Of a stretch of 60,000 nucleotides of DNA, positions 33,138 through 45,200 are shown in pieces; within the stretch, counting starts at the first letter, position 1; the number at the start of each line of letters is the position of its first letter. This DNA is from Symbiodinium natans (Eukaryota; Sar; Dinophyceae; Suessiales; Symbiodiniaceae): NCBI GenBank assembly GCA_905221605.1, contig CAJNDS010000835.1:374001-434000 (forward strand). The letters run 5' to 3'. The notes under the pieces are model-generated. The model was given only the letters and a program-made list of their open reading frames with translations. It was not told the origin of the DNA and searched no databases. Both the position numbers and the translations under genes were made by a program.

Positions 33138-36100
33138 ATGCGGCTCCTCCGGCGATGTTGGTGCGGGATACTCAACGTGCTGGCAGCCAATGCGCAAACT
33201 GAGCTACGAATCGCCGGATCTTCGACCGTGTATCCGGTGGCGCGCGCTTGGTCCGAATTGGCTGAGCTGCAAGCAGCTTATAATCTGACGCTGGAAGGAG
33301 GTGGATCCAGCTCGGGAGCGATGCGTGTGTGTACCGACAGCCCCCAAAGAGTAGACATCGGGTGCATGTCGAGGCAATGGAAGTCGAAGGAGGCTCTCCT
33401 CCTCGATGATGGTTACACCTACGAGTGTGTGAGCACAAAAAAGCGCGTCACGCAGCTGCAGGTTGGAATCGACGGGATCGCAGTGGTCGTTTCGAAGAAC
33501 AGTGCCGGACACGATTGCCTGACGTCCAGTGAAATGGGCGGCCTGACTGCAGCGCAGCTTCGTTGGATGTTTAGCACTTGGACGAATCGCCAATTGGCAG
33601 ATGCTGGCTTGGACATGGCATCTGTTGTACCCAACGATGATGGAGACACTGTCAAGGAATGGAGTGACTTGGGCAGCCACTGCCCAGAGGTGCCGATCAA
33701 TGTCTACGGGCCAGGCGAGCAGTCTGGCACCTTCGAGTTCTTCCAGGAGGCCGTGCTGTGTGATAGTGATAACTGTCCCGAGCCAGAGCACTTCAGCTTC
33801 TGCGATCCGAACGTGACGGCAGATCTGGAGCACGCTTCTCCCGAGCAGCTCGAGAGCGCCGTTCGCCAGCGTCAGCGCCCTCTGAACTGCTACATGGCGT
33901 CCGAGACAGACGAGACGATCTTGACCTGGACCCTGGCGGACCCTGGCGGGGTGGCATTCTTCGGCTTCGCCTACTACGTGCAGAACGCTGCTCGGCTCAC
34001 TGTGGTCCGCATCGCCGATGATAAGAAAATGGGTGTTGCTGACACCCAGGATGCCAAGGTGGAGCCTTCGCCGTACTCCATTGTGGATGGATCCTACGAC
34101 TTGTTCCGCCGCGCGCTGTACATGAACGTAGACAACGCTCGGTGGGACCGCTCCTACAGCTACCTGGCCGCCGGCTTCAGCCAAGCGGGGCAGCGCATGG
34201 TCCGAGAGACGGGGTATGTGGCCATCAACGCGAACCTTGCGAAGAAGATGTGGCAACGTATTCAGCAACAAGGAAACCACGAAGCTGACTATGTGCCGTT
34301 GCGGCCAAGCATCTGCTGGAATGGCAGTGAGCTCATCGAGGAGCCGTACCAGAACCAGTGGGGAAATCCCAAGATTCGATACCTTTGCATGCCCTGCGTG
34401 CCGGGATCGTTTAAGCTGCTGAACACGCCATCGCGATGTGTCCCGTGCCCGGCTGGGAGCGCCGCACCTCGACTGGGACAGTCGCTGTGCCAGGTCTGCC
34501 GACCCGGCGAGTTCTCCTCGGAAGGTGCCTCGAACTGCACCGCCTGTGACAGGAACTCGGCTGCCGGCTCAGCTGGGGCCGCAAGCTGCGACACTTGCAA
34601 GGCAGGCTATTTCACCAAGGCTCCTGGCTCTTCGGAATGCACCTTGTGCGAGCAGGGCAAGTTCAGGCGAGAGGAGGACGAAGACTGCATCGAGTGCGGG
34701 GGGCCGCTGACCACGCGAGTTATCCCTGCCGTTGGTCCTGGTGACTGTGTCTGCAAGGAAGGCCTGTATCGCAACAGTGACGGCGTGTGCGAACAATGCC
34801 CGGGAGGGATGAGCTGCGCAGTGGGAAGCGACGTCGCAAACTGGAACTCTACAAGAGCGCACCCCGTGTTGAAGCCCGGTTTCTATGCCACCCATGCTGA
34901 GCCCCTCAGCGCTTTTCAGTGCTTGAGATACGATGTCTGTCCTGGTGGCGAGCCGGAGAGCTGCAACGGAGGACCAGGGACGGGCCAAACACGTATGACA
35001 GAGTTCGGGCTTTGGAGCGAACACTTTAGACAGGTCGCAAGGCTCAACGTTCAATCATGTTCAATCATTTGGTGGGGCTCCAGGGCGTTTAAACATGTCC
35101 ACCGATCCTCGTCTTCAAGGGGGGCGGGCTTGAACAGGGATGGGAGGCTTTGGGTCAGGTTTGTGAGAGGGTTTGAGGGGGAGGCTTCAGTGAGTTCTGC
35201 GAGGTCAGGAGCAAGGGTCCCTAGACCCTAAACCCTAGCCCAGATCCCCCAAACAGAAACCCCCAAACCCCAAAACGCGTACTCTTTGCAGCCACTCGTG
35301 TGCTTAAAAACATTTGACAGTTCAAACCCTTAAATTTTCAACCACGTTTAAGCAGTCTGTAAACCGCTGCACGTTCTGAACCGCAGCAAGGGCCCTGTTT
35401 GTCTAAACATTGTGCGTTTAGACGCCCAAAGTTTTTAAGCCGGTTAAAAGGCAACACCCCCCCGCCCAACCCTATGGAGGACTGCAGGGCTTGGTTTGTC
35501 ACCATTGCCCACAGGGCCAGCAGTTGAAGGGACAGCAGTGCGAAGACTGCACGCCCAACGGCAGAGTCCTCCTCCTCGGCGTGGTCATTCTCGGCATGGT
35601 CAGTATCATCGTCGCCCACGTCATGGCGAACTGGCCCTTGACAAGAGGCTCGCGCACGGTCATGACCGCGGTGTTCTTCTGCGGCATGGCAGTCACCATT
35701 GTGTTGACCTTGGGGGTCTACGGAACGCTGGACGTCATCTGGGAATCTCCTCTCAGTGAGTTCCTGGTGCTTTTTTCGATCCTCCGGCTGGACTTGGAGA
35801 ACTTCTCGTTCTCGTGCTTTGTGGGGCGGAAGGATTTCGTCGTGGAGCAGTCGGTGAAGATGGTGGGCTTCCCTCTCGCATGTGCCGCGGCGGCGGCTGG
35901 ATCCTTCCTGCTGAGCAAGATTCCGAAAACCAGGCGATTCTCCAGCTTCAATGCCCCGGCACTGATCAACACCGCGGGATTCCTCCTCTCCGCGCTCTTG
36001 GTCTCCGTATCCTTCATGAGCATGGATGGCTTCCGCTGCAAGCAGAACCCCAATGGCAGGCAGATTCTCCGTGCCGATGGCCACATTGTGTGCTGGGAAG

Positions 36101-38019
36101 GTGGTGTGCACACCGACCTGCTGGTCCTGAGCTCTTTGGCCATCCTGGTGTATCCAACCTCTTTCTTGGCCTTGACAGCTTACGCGGCCTTCAACTTCGC
36201 TCCGCTCTCCGTGCGCTACGGGGTCCGCTTCACGGCCTCCGTGCGTTTTCTGTCTGGCCGCATGCAGCCCGATCGGATCCTTTTCGGCCTTGCGTGGAAC
36301 GTGCGAAACTTTCTAATCTCCCTGGTGCCCGTGGTCGCTGCCAATGACTTTGCAATGCAGATCCTCCTTATCTTGGTCATCTTCCTCCTGTGGCTTGTGG
36401 TTCAGTCGACGTATCAGTGCTGGCGCTTCGGAATTCTGAACATGCTCGACACGGTGGTCAGCGTCTCGCAGGTCATCATGCTGTGGCTCTTCACGTTATT
36501 CGCGGACATTCCGAATAAGGACATGGTTGGGTGGTCCATCATCACCATGTTCGTTGCGGTCGTGATGCTTCTGGTGACCAGCGCAATGCTGAAAATCGTC
36601 CTCTTTCTGCGTGGCCGCAAGCATTACGACATTTTCATCTCGCACCACAAGGCCGCTGCTGCGCTTGCAGCGAGGCATCTGAAGACCTTGCTCGGGATGT
36701 GTAGCACCTCGTTCAATGTCTTCCTGGATGTGGATGAGCTCGACAACCTGGATTACCTGACCTTTGCTGTGAAGAGCACCCGGAAGCTGCTGGTGCTTTT
36801 GACCAGTGATGTCTTGACTCGACCTTGGTGCGCCCTTGAAATCACAACCGCCTTCCTCAACCAGGTGCAGATCGGAATCGTGGACCTGACCGTGGAGCAG
36901 GTGGACCTAAGGGATACCAGCTACCTGAAGCAAGTCCTGAAGTCCTTCACGGAGGAAGACCTGGGCCTCTTTGCAAAGCACGGCATCACCACCAAGGATG
37001 TTGCGAATGCCTTCTTCTACCTGCATAAGACCTCCAGGACGAAGCTGCGCCTGGACCTCTGCGATGCACAGGTGCAGATGGACTGTGTGTTGCAGGCGGC
37101 TGGACAGGAGATGGTGAGACAGATTCGGAGGCCGAGGATGCCGTCCATGGATGCAGACAAGACCTTGTACATCGTCTTCAACACGCAGTGTGAGAAGCAG
37201 TGCAGTGTGGCGTTTCTGCTGAGGCACTCCTTTCGGGAGTGGCACTGGGATGCGTCCATGTTTTGTCCAGCATCGATCCGCCGGAGCCGACAGGGGCCCG
37301 GCAGCCCAGGTGCTGAGCTCATGGACTTCCTGCCTCTGAAGCAGCGGTCCGTTGCCATTGTGCTGATGTCACGGGGGCTTCCATATGATGCCGTTGCCGT
37401 GGGAGGCCTGGTGCTTCTTCAGCGGGCAGGCGTGGGCATCATCACAGTCCTGAGCCAAGAGACATTTTCGAGGCCTGGTCAGGACTACTATCAGCGGCTT
37501 CTGGCCAACCAGGTGTTTCAGGGGGAAGACGCCGATGTGCTCGATCATCTCTGTGCTGGTTGCACTGGGTCGGAACTACTTCGAACACTGAAGCCGCTGT
37601 ACAAACTGCTGGCATGGATCGTTAGCCCGGAGCAGCACATCAGCTTATTCCATCAGGAAATGAGAGTCGTGCGCCAGCGTGTCGAGAAGGAGTTCATGCG
37701 ACGCTCACTGAAGCTTGAAGCCCAAGGCCAACGAACATCATCCTGCTACCCGAGCGAGTACAGGAGCCCCTCCAGTGATCTCGACATGCTCGTCGGCAGC
37801 AACGCGGAGTCGGCGAAGTTGGAGGGGTTGCCGGAGATGGAGATTGCCCACACGCTCTCGATGCGCAGCCAGTCGGCCATGGATCGTCTCAGCTCCGAGG
37901 AGGTGCGGGCTGCCGAGATACACCGCTCATTCTCTCTCCTGGAGATGAGCCGTGAGGAGGTCTCCTTCCACCTGCAATCTTCATGGAATGGCAACCGGGA
38001 GATCTTCTTCGCGGTCTGA
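33138..38019 (+). CDS. PstS-like / Cys-rich / multi-TM / TIR receptor-like protein
   Basis: Two exons, 33138-34971 and 35480-38019, give 1457 residues. The ATG at 33138 starts a signal peptide (MRLLRRCWCGILNVLAANAQ). Residues about 22-390 resemble phosphate-binding PstS-type periplasmic proteins: IAGSSTVYPVA, GGGSSSGAMR and PGEQSGTFEFF are the ligand-loop motifs. Residues 415-610 are CxxC-rich repeats of the GCC2/GCC3 (ephrin-receptor-like) type. About eight membrane segments follow (641-990). From about 994 a TIR domain begins YDIFISHHK, with LDVDELDN and RPWCALE; the glutamate at about 1065 sits where TIR NADases have their catalytic residue. The C-terminal 300 residues look like a decayed second TIR-like fold. 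The inferred role is sensing of phosphate or another anion at a membrane, signalling through TIR. The intron is GA-AG (GGAG|GACCAG ... GGAG|GACTGC). An upstream frame is open to 33084, and the start could be earlier. Confidence 0.88.
34972..35479 (+). other. GA-AG intron of the receptor-like gene
   Basis: Removal gives the continuous reading ESCNGG|LQGLVCHHCPQG within the Cys-rich stalk. The sequence GGAGGAC occurs at both the donor and the acceptor. The interior has a few CCCTAAAC words at 35225-35275. Confidence 0.75.
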
Positions 38020-38930
38020 CCTGAGGAGCTGACGCTTTGGGGGCGAGCGTCATTCTAGTGTTCTTCACTCTGGAACCCTTCATGGGCAGAGTGTGTGTGG
38101 GCATGGTTTGGGCAGGGTCTGGAGCACCTCATCATATTTTGCTTAGCTTTGGTTGTGTGCGTTCAGACTTTTTGCCCTTTCAATTCGATGCGAGTTTTTC
38201 CTGGAGGCACAGGCCTGGCAATGAATGGGTTGCAGCCTTGCCGCTCTTGCCGCTTGTGAAAGTTCACTGAAGTTTCTTGAGGCCGTTCCTCCTGGAATCC
38301 CCCCCCCAAGCCACCTGCTTCGGGTGCACCATGTACAGCCGGGTGCGGACGCTCTGAAGTCGGCAGCGCGCACCGCGCACCTACGGCTCGCCGTTCACAG
38401 TCTTGACCGCTGTTGACGTCCGTGCCACGGCGTCACGGCGATGGTCGAAGGCTCCAGCTTTGAGCTGGTCCTCCAGCTCAAGATTCTCAAGATGCTCAAG
38501 GCCAACCTCTTGAGGAATGGACCCAAGCTAGGGTGCTAAGGCTGCTAAGGTCCCAGACACATAGGTTTCGGGAGCCAGGGGCTGTCGACAGCCCAAAGAC
38601 CGCTGCAAGGTCTGGGCATCTTAAGTTCGATTCACTACGGCGCTTTCTCTGAAACCAGCTGCCAACCTTCAGGCGCCGCTTTTCGCTGCTCTTTTCTCTT
38701 GACGCTGGACTTTTAACTTTTAACTTTGCTGCACTTTTGCAGCTTGCAACTTCAGATGAGAACTCAGGCCCTCAGCAATGACTGAGAAGCAGGCGTGACG
38801 CAGAACATGTCGTTGGGTTGCCACGGTCTGCTTCTGAAGGCGCCGCAACTGAAACCCGAGGCCCGAAGCTTACTGAAACCCGAGGCCCGAAGCTTAGCAA
38901 GTCACACACGAGCATGTGCGGCAAGGTGAG
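38020..38930. other. intergenic region between the receptor-like and GRF genes
   Basis: It should hold the 3' UTR of the receptor gene. A 24-bp word (CTGAAACCCGAGGCCCGAAG plus CTTA) is duplicated at 38848 and 38873. No gene is recognised. Confidence 0.4.
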
Positions 38931-41900
38931 AAAGCCGCACGGCTGCGAGAGAAAGCCAACGGCGCGAAGAAGAAGCGCGCCAGCACGGGCGCAGATCCAA
39001 AGGACTTTGGGGCTTGGGGCAACCACTTCTTCGGGGCTTTGGCAGTTTGGGGCGCAGGCCCCTCTTGCTGGGTTTGCTCGGCTGCTCGGAGAGCGCCAGT
39101 GCCTCGGCCTCAGCATGGGTTCAACACAAGATAGAGCAAGGAAGAAGGATTTAGGGTGGGGGAAAAGGGTTCGAAGAAGAGAGGTACGCTGCACCCTGTG
39201 CCCAACATCCACGCGTCATGTTTACGTGGCTATGGAAATCTTCTTCGCCCTACCCCTCTGAAGAGTTAAGCCAGTGAAGCTCTTGCGGCGATTGTGGGAG
39301 GAGATCATGGCGCGAGCTGCCGGGGAGGAGGACGCTGCGACAAAGGGCTCGGATCTTGCAGCTCGGATTGCTTCCCCCTGATCATTCCAAAGACCCGCTT
39401 GTAAAGAATCGTGTTTTTCCACTCACTCGAGTCTGCAGTGGGGCCCGGTCCAGTCAGCCGCAATCCTACACCCTCGGCCCAAAACTGGTGGATCCCTGGG
39501 TCACAATGGAGCCCCAGGCTGTGAAAGAGCGTGCAGCACGGGGTTGAAGTAGTTTTTTCAAACGGCTTCGTAGGCCCCCCTAACCCGAAAAGAAACCTAA
39601 AGCCCTCAAGAGACTGAAGCCCTGCTATAAATTTTCTAAACCCCATAAACCTTATAAGCCCTAAGAACCCGATATAGACCTCAAAGCCCAACCCTGAGGC
39701 TCCGAGCACGAAGTCGCCGATGTGTTGACGGTTCACATGGCATGGCATGGGACACTCCCCAAAAAAAATTTCAAGGAGTCATTAGGTAGATGGAAGGGGT
39801 TCGTAGCAGGAGGGCATGAGGCCACACAACCCGAAACCCTGAACCCTGAAGCCTGAACCCTAGAAAAAAAACCTAAACCCCAGACCCTGCTCGCAGGACG
39901 TGCGTGCCCTCCAAGAGAAGAGGGGGAGGCGGGGCCAGGAAGTGGGGATGGCCTGGGCAGGCTGAGGGCTGAGGGGTTAGGGGTTTAGGATCTCTAGGGC
40001 CCAGGCTGCAGGCTGCAAAAAAGGGATTTAGGAGATCCAAGCCAGGGGGCCCCAGTTTTGTAGACAAGAGTTGACTCGATGTGCTTCGGTTTCATTGAGA
40101 GAGTTCCAGGGCCTTGGGCCTGCTTTGTCTTTTGGGTTCAGTCTGGTGTGGCACCTGCTGCTGACCACTGGTTCATGGGCTGCTCCCCTGATTGAACGGT
40201 GCGTGGGGCTTGCGGCTTTACTGGAAGACGAGCTGAACCCCAAAATGGCCTATGGCCCCATATGCCACACTCGGGATCTGATAGTATAGGGACGTATAAT
40301 GTTGACCTCGTTTTAATAACCCCCCCCCCGTCTCAATTGTTTTTTGTTTTCGCCCCGACCCCCCGATTGAGAGGGTGGCGGAGTCGGGCTGTCCCGAGCC
40401 GCCCCCAAGCCCTGCCCCGGGGGTTTATAATTGAGTTCCGGGCTTGGGAGTTTCTCAATTGAGGGGGGGTTTCTAAAACTGAGGTTAACATTATGGGGGG
40501 GTATATCAACGATCCCACTTTCAGGGTTGGTTTGATTGCCATGGTTCTCTCGCTTTGCATAGTGGTCTGGGCCTCAGGTATCCTTGTGCTTCTTGGGGGT
40601 TGGTGTGTGTGGGTTGACCTGTGCGTAAACCCTAAACCCTAAACCCCAAAGCCTCAAACCTCAACCCTGCAAGGAAGAGGGCGGCCCCTGAGCCAGAGGC
40701 CGCACGTGTGAAAGCGGTTCGAGGGCTGTGTGGTTTCACGGTTTCCTTGGGGGCCAAAATGACCCCTAAACGGCTTTCCGGTTGTTTTGATACCTTAATT
40801 AGTGAGAATTAGAATTAGAGCATCGGGTATATGACCCCATTCTTAGGGTTCATTCGGTCCTCTGACTTGAGGCCAACCAACTCTTGGGGTAACGTAGGGC
40901 TTTTTTGGGGAAGGTTTCGTGGGGTTCTCTGACTGAGGAGGGTGGGGTTTGCAGTTGGAGTTAGGGTTTGGTAAGTGAGGGTAGCTTCCTCGGTTTTCGC
41001 GGCAGTTTTTCCAGGCCTGGTTGCAACAAAGGTTTGTGGAGTGCGAAAAGGCTGCCTTCGTCTGTCTTCTTGGGGGTTTTGCCAGCCCAAGTTCCTGAAA
41101 GGTGTGCTTTGGAGGATCTGCGTTCGGAATGCAATGCCTTCCGGTTGGGGGGGGGGGGGGTCGTTGTCATGCACCTTGACAGCAGCAGGCTTCACACACT
41201 TACTATCGCAGTGAACGTCAGTGCAGCTAGGCAGGAGGGAGAAATCTTTCGTTGAGGCATCCCAAGACTTGGACTCTGACGAGGATGAGGAGAGCTTTCC
41301 TCGGGTGTGCGAAGCCCTGGACGAAGTGTGCGAAGCCTAAACTCCCGTTTAGGGTTTAGGGTTTAGGGTTTAGGGTTTAGGGTTAAAACCCTCAACACAC
41401 TGCAAGGCCGAATCGCAGGCACAGGGCCCCACACCCATCTACCTCCTACATGCCCTCACTGTGCCCCCACCCTGCTTGGCCTGAACCCTAAACCGCAGGG
41501 TTTAGGGTTTAGGGTTTAAGGTTTAGGGTTTAGGGTTTAGGGTTTCGGGTTTAGGGTTTAGGGTTTACCGAATCCTTGCTTCCTTTAGCTTCAGCAAGCG
41601 CGAGAGCCGAGACCCTAAACCCTTGCCTGCCTTGTGCGGGAGTGAGCGACTAAACCCCAAACCCTAAACCCGAAACCCTAAACCCCAAACCCTAAACCCT
41701 ATAAATCCTATAACCCTATAAACCCTATAAACCCTATAAACCCTATAAACCCTATAAACCCTATAAACCCTAAAACCCTATAAACCCGAAACCCTAAACC
41801 CTAAACCCTACAGGATGCAGATGCCCCGCCCTGCCACTGCGGGATGCCCGCGGAGCGGAAGACTGTTAAGTGGGGCGCGAACGCGGGCAAGGAGTACTAC

Positions 41901-42170
41901 AGGCTGGCTTCAAGGGCTTAGGGGTTTAGGGCTTAGGGGTTTAGGGGTTTGGGTTTAGGGGTGTAGGGTTTAAGGGTTTAGGGTTTAGGGGTTTAGGGCT
42001 TAGGGGTTTAGGGGTTTGGGGTTTAAGGGTTCAGGGTTTAGGGATTCCCATGCTAGCAGAAATCTCAGATCTTCAGCCGCGGCGAATCAGGAATTTGCGA
42101 GTCCTCCATCTCTAGTTTCACGGGGTAGCCACGAGTTGTATCCCTCGCAGGCTTGTCCTCTCGAATGCCT

Positions 42171-42222
<52 letters not shown>

Positions 42223-42229
42223 GAGAGTC

Positions 42230-42276
<47 letters not shown>

Positions 42277-45200
42277 GAGGGTCGACAACTCCAGGTCTCA
42301 CGGCAGACGTGGTGTGAAGGGACACGGACACAATGGGGTGTAGCAGGGGGCGGGGCTTACGGACACAACAGGGGGGCTTAATGGGGGGCACGTAGCACAA
42401 AACCTCACACCACCGTCTCCAAACGAACCCACGAACCGCTCCAGATCAGGGGCGGGCGATGACGCCCGGGGGCTTCGGCCTCCACGCCCTCCGAAAGAAA
42501 GAAAGAAAGAGAGAGCGAGAGAGAGAGCGAGAGAGGATTCTCGTGACTAGGCCTGGATGTAAACAAAAATGCGAAAAAGCCCCCAGCTTCGCTTGAATCC
42601 CAAAAACCTTGGAGCCCGACCTCCCAAAACTTTCTGAACCCGAACATTCCCCAGATTTCCCCCAGCAGTGGCCCTGGACTCCCGAGCCAGAAGTGGCGGT
42701 GACCCCGAACTTGGGCTGCTTGAGTTTGGAACAAAGGCCCCCAAACCCTAAGCCCTGACGCCCTAAACCCGAAACCCTAAACCCTAAACCCTAAACCCTA
42801 AACCCTAAACCCTAAACCCTAAACCCTGTGAGGTGCTGCATCTTCCCCGAGGCCGAGCACTGCGACTTCTTCGTTTGGGCGGGGGCCGCGGGGGCTCCGC
42901 GCTGCCGGTGCGAGCCGCCCCAGGTGTCGGGATTGGGAGCCGGGGGACTTAGAGGTTTAGGGTTTAGGGTTTAGGGTTTAGGGTTTAGGGCTAGGGTTTA
43001 CAGGTTAGGGATGAAGGATGGCCCAGGACTCAATCGTCCAGGGCCTTGAGGTTTGGAGCTTAGGCCAGGCCAGCTTCATGTTTTGTCAAGGGGAATGAGG
43101 GTTAGTTCGTGCATGGTTTGCAAAGAAAGATGCCAAGTTCTAGATGCACGGCTCTGTGTCACTAATCAGGGTTGATGGAGCAATGTTTATCTGAGCGTTC
43201 TCGATATCGTGCAATGCGCTCCGTTCTGCGTGAAGCAGAGGGCTGCGTCTGACCGATTTGCTGATCAGGAGGCGAATCAGGCAATGGGTGAACCTCGAAG
43301 TTCGCCCGATTAGTGACACGGAGCCGTGCATCTAGAACTTGGTCTGTTTCTTTGCAAGTCATGCACACTAACTAACCCCTATTTCCTGTGTCTGCCGCGC
43401 AGTAGTGCGCCCATGAGGGGTGAACGTGAAGGGTGGCCTCGCCTGACAGAACTGCTGAGTGTTGAGAGAGAGGGAGGGACGGGCGTTGCAAGTGTTAGTC
43501 GTTTGAGCAGGCCTCGTTGCACAAATGGGGTCGCTGAGCGGCGTGGGTTTAGGCCAGGAGTTGGGTGCTCGCAGCAAGTCTAATGCTAAATCTTCCCCTA
43601 CTAAAATACAACGAGAAAATTCCTGTCTAGGACTTCAGGGAAAAAAACCGAAGAGCCCCGAAAGCCCATCTGCTTGCGTGGAGGCGGCGATCCAGCTGGA
43701 GGTGAAGAAGGAAGGGCCCAACCAAGGACACTCGGCCAAAAGATTGTGGTCCCAGCCCCCTACCCAGCTCCCCCTGTTTTGGGGGGGGTTTAGGGCTGAG
43801 GGCTAGGGTCCAGGGTCAAAAGGGGGATTTTGTGAGTGAGTGCTGCTAGATGGCCCTGCCCCCCAAAGAGACCTGAACACTCTAAACCCGTGAAGGCTTC
43901 AACTATGGACTTCTTTGGGGCCAAGCGATGGAATTTAGGAGACCCTTCACCCTTTGCCCTTTCAGCCACATGCTAGAAGGCTTCCCTTGGACCCCTGACC
44001 CCTTGCGGCACTCTGGTCTCACGACGTCTCATGAGTCCCATCCTCGGAGCCGAGCACCTGAACCTGGGTCCCCCGAAACGCGGGTCAAGTAGAGTAGACC
44101 CTGCACTCCAGACATCCTCCCGTAGCCACCCTCAGGCAAGCGCTTCTTCAAGTGCCCGAAGCCGCGGGACCATCAGTGCAGCTACTTCGAGTGGTTGGAC
44201 AAGGCCCATGGCAGCCGAAGGGCTGTAAGGTGTTATGTTCCCCGGAATACTAACCTCATACAAACAGTCCCTAATACGGTTTATAGTACCCCCTCTTATA
44301 ATCCCTATCTTATAGTATGAAGAGGGAAGATCCCAAGGTGTAGGGTTCACTGCAGGGTTCTTGGGAAGTGGAACAGCAGCTTCAGAACGGGCCTTCTTGG
44401 GAAAAGATAGGATGCCCCTAAACCCTAAACCTAAACCCTAAACCCTAAATCCTAAACCCTAAACCCTAAACCCTACATGTCCATGTCTGGGATTGAGGAG
44501 TTTCAGGGTGACTTAGCCCCTCATCTTCCTCAAGGCCCGAGCCGATCCCAGAAATGGGGGGGCGGGGGAGATCCCAAGATTGAAGCGTATTCCCTATCGC
44601 CTAGGGTGGGCAGGCTGCCAACATGACGGCCTGCAGAGCCAATAGGGTTTACAGGCTTATCGAGTTTCGACGGTTTAGCGTTTAGGGAACATAGGGAAAC
44701 AGCACACAGAGACCTAAACGGAGGCTAGCCTTCGGGTTCTCAGTGTCCAGGTACCGGGTCAGGCCTCGAGCGCGATGGCCCAGGGCCGCCTCTGCATGTG
44801 CGGGCAGCACCCCGGCCGGTCGCAGGTTTAGGTTTTGCTGTGTGGGGGTTCCATAATGAGGGCTGAGACTTGTGGGTCTTTGGCTTACAATGAGTTACTC
44901 CCGCGAAATATCTGATAAGACTGACGATGACAATGATGACAAGCCAGGGAAACCGTAAACAGTAGGCATGCGCAACTAGACCCTACGTACCTTGAAAACA
45001 AAGAAGGGCACCTTCTTGTCATCCAAGGACCGCCATCAAGTTTCAGGTGCAAAAGGAAGGACCGAACAAAGGCCGGCTCACCTGTTTAGGGTTCGGGGTT
45101 TCGAGAATTTCCGGAGTGTTCACTTGCTGCAACTTCAAGGTTTTACCCATAACTTTAGGGAGGGGAGGGGTGAAAACAAGCTGCACTTGGAGGCAGGGTT

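Noticed and set aside
33204-34280. Minus-strand frame of 358 codons
   Set aside because: It is the antisense shadow of the PstS-like domain, which has clear family motifs on the + strand.
35338-36143. Minus-strand frames of 257 and 141 codons
   Set aside because: They are antisense to the membrane and TIR exon and have no domain.
38590-38650. tRNA-like T-loop word AGTTCGATTC
   Set aside because: No acceptor, D or anticodon stem could be folded around it.
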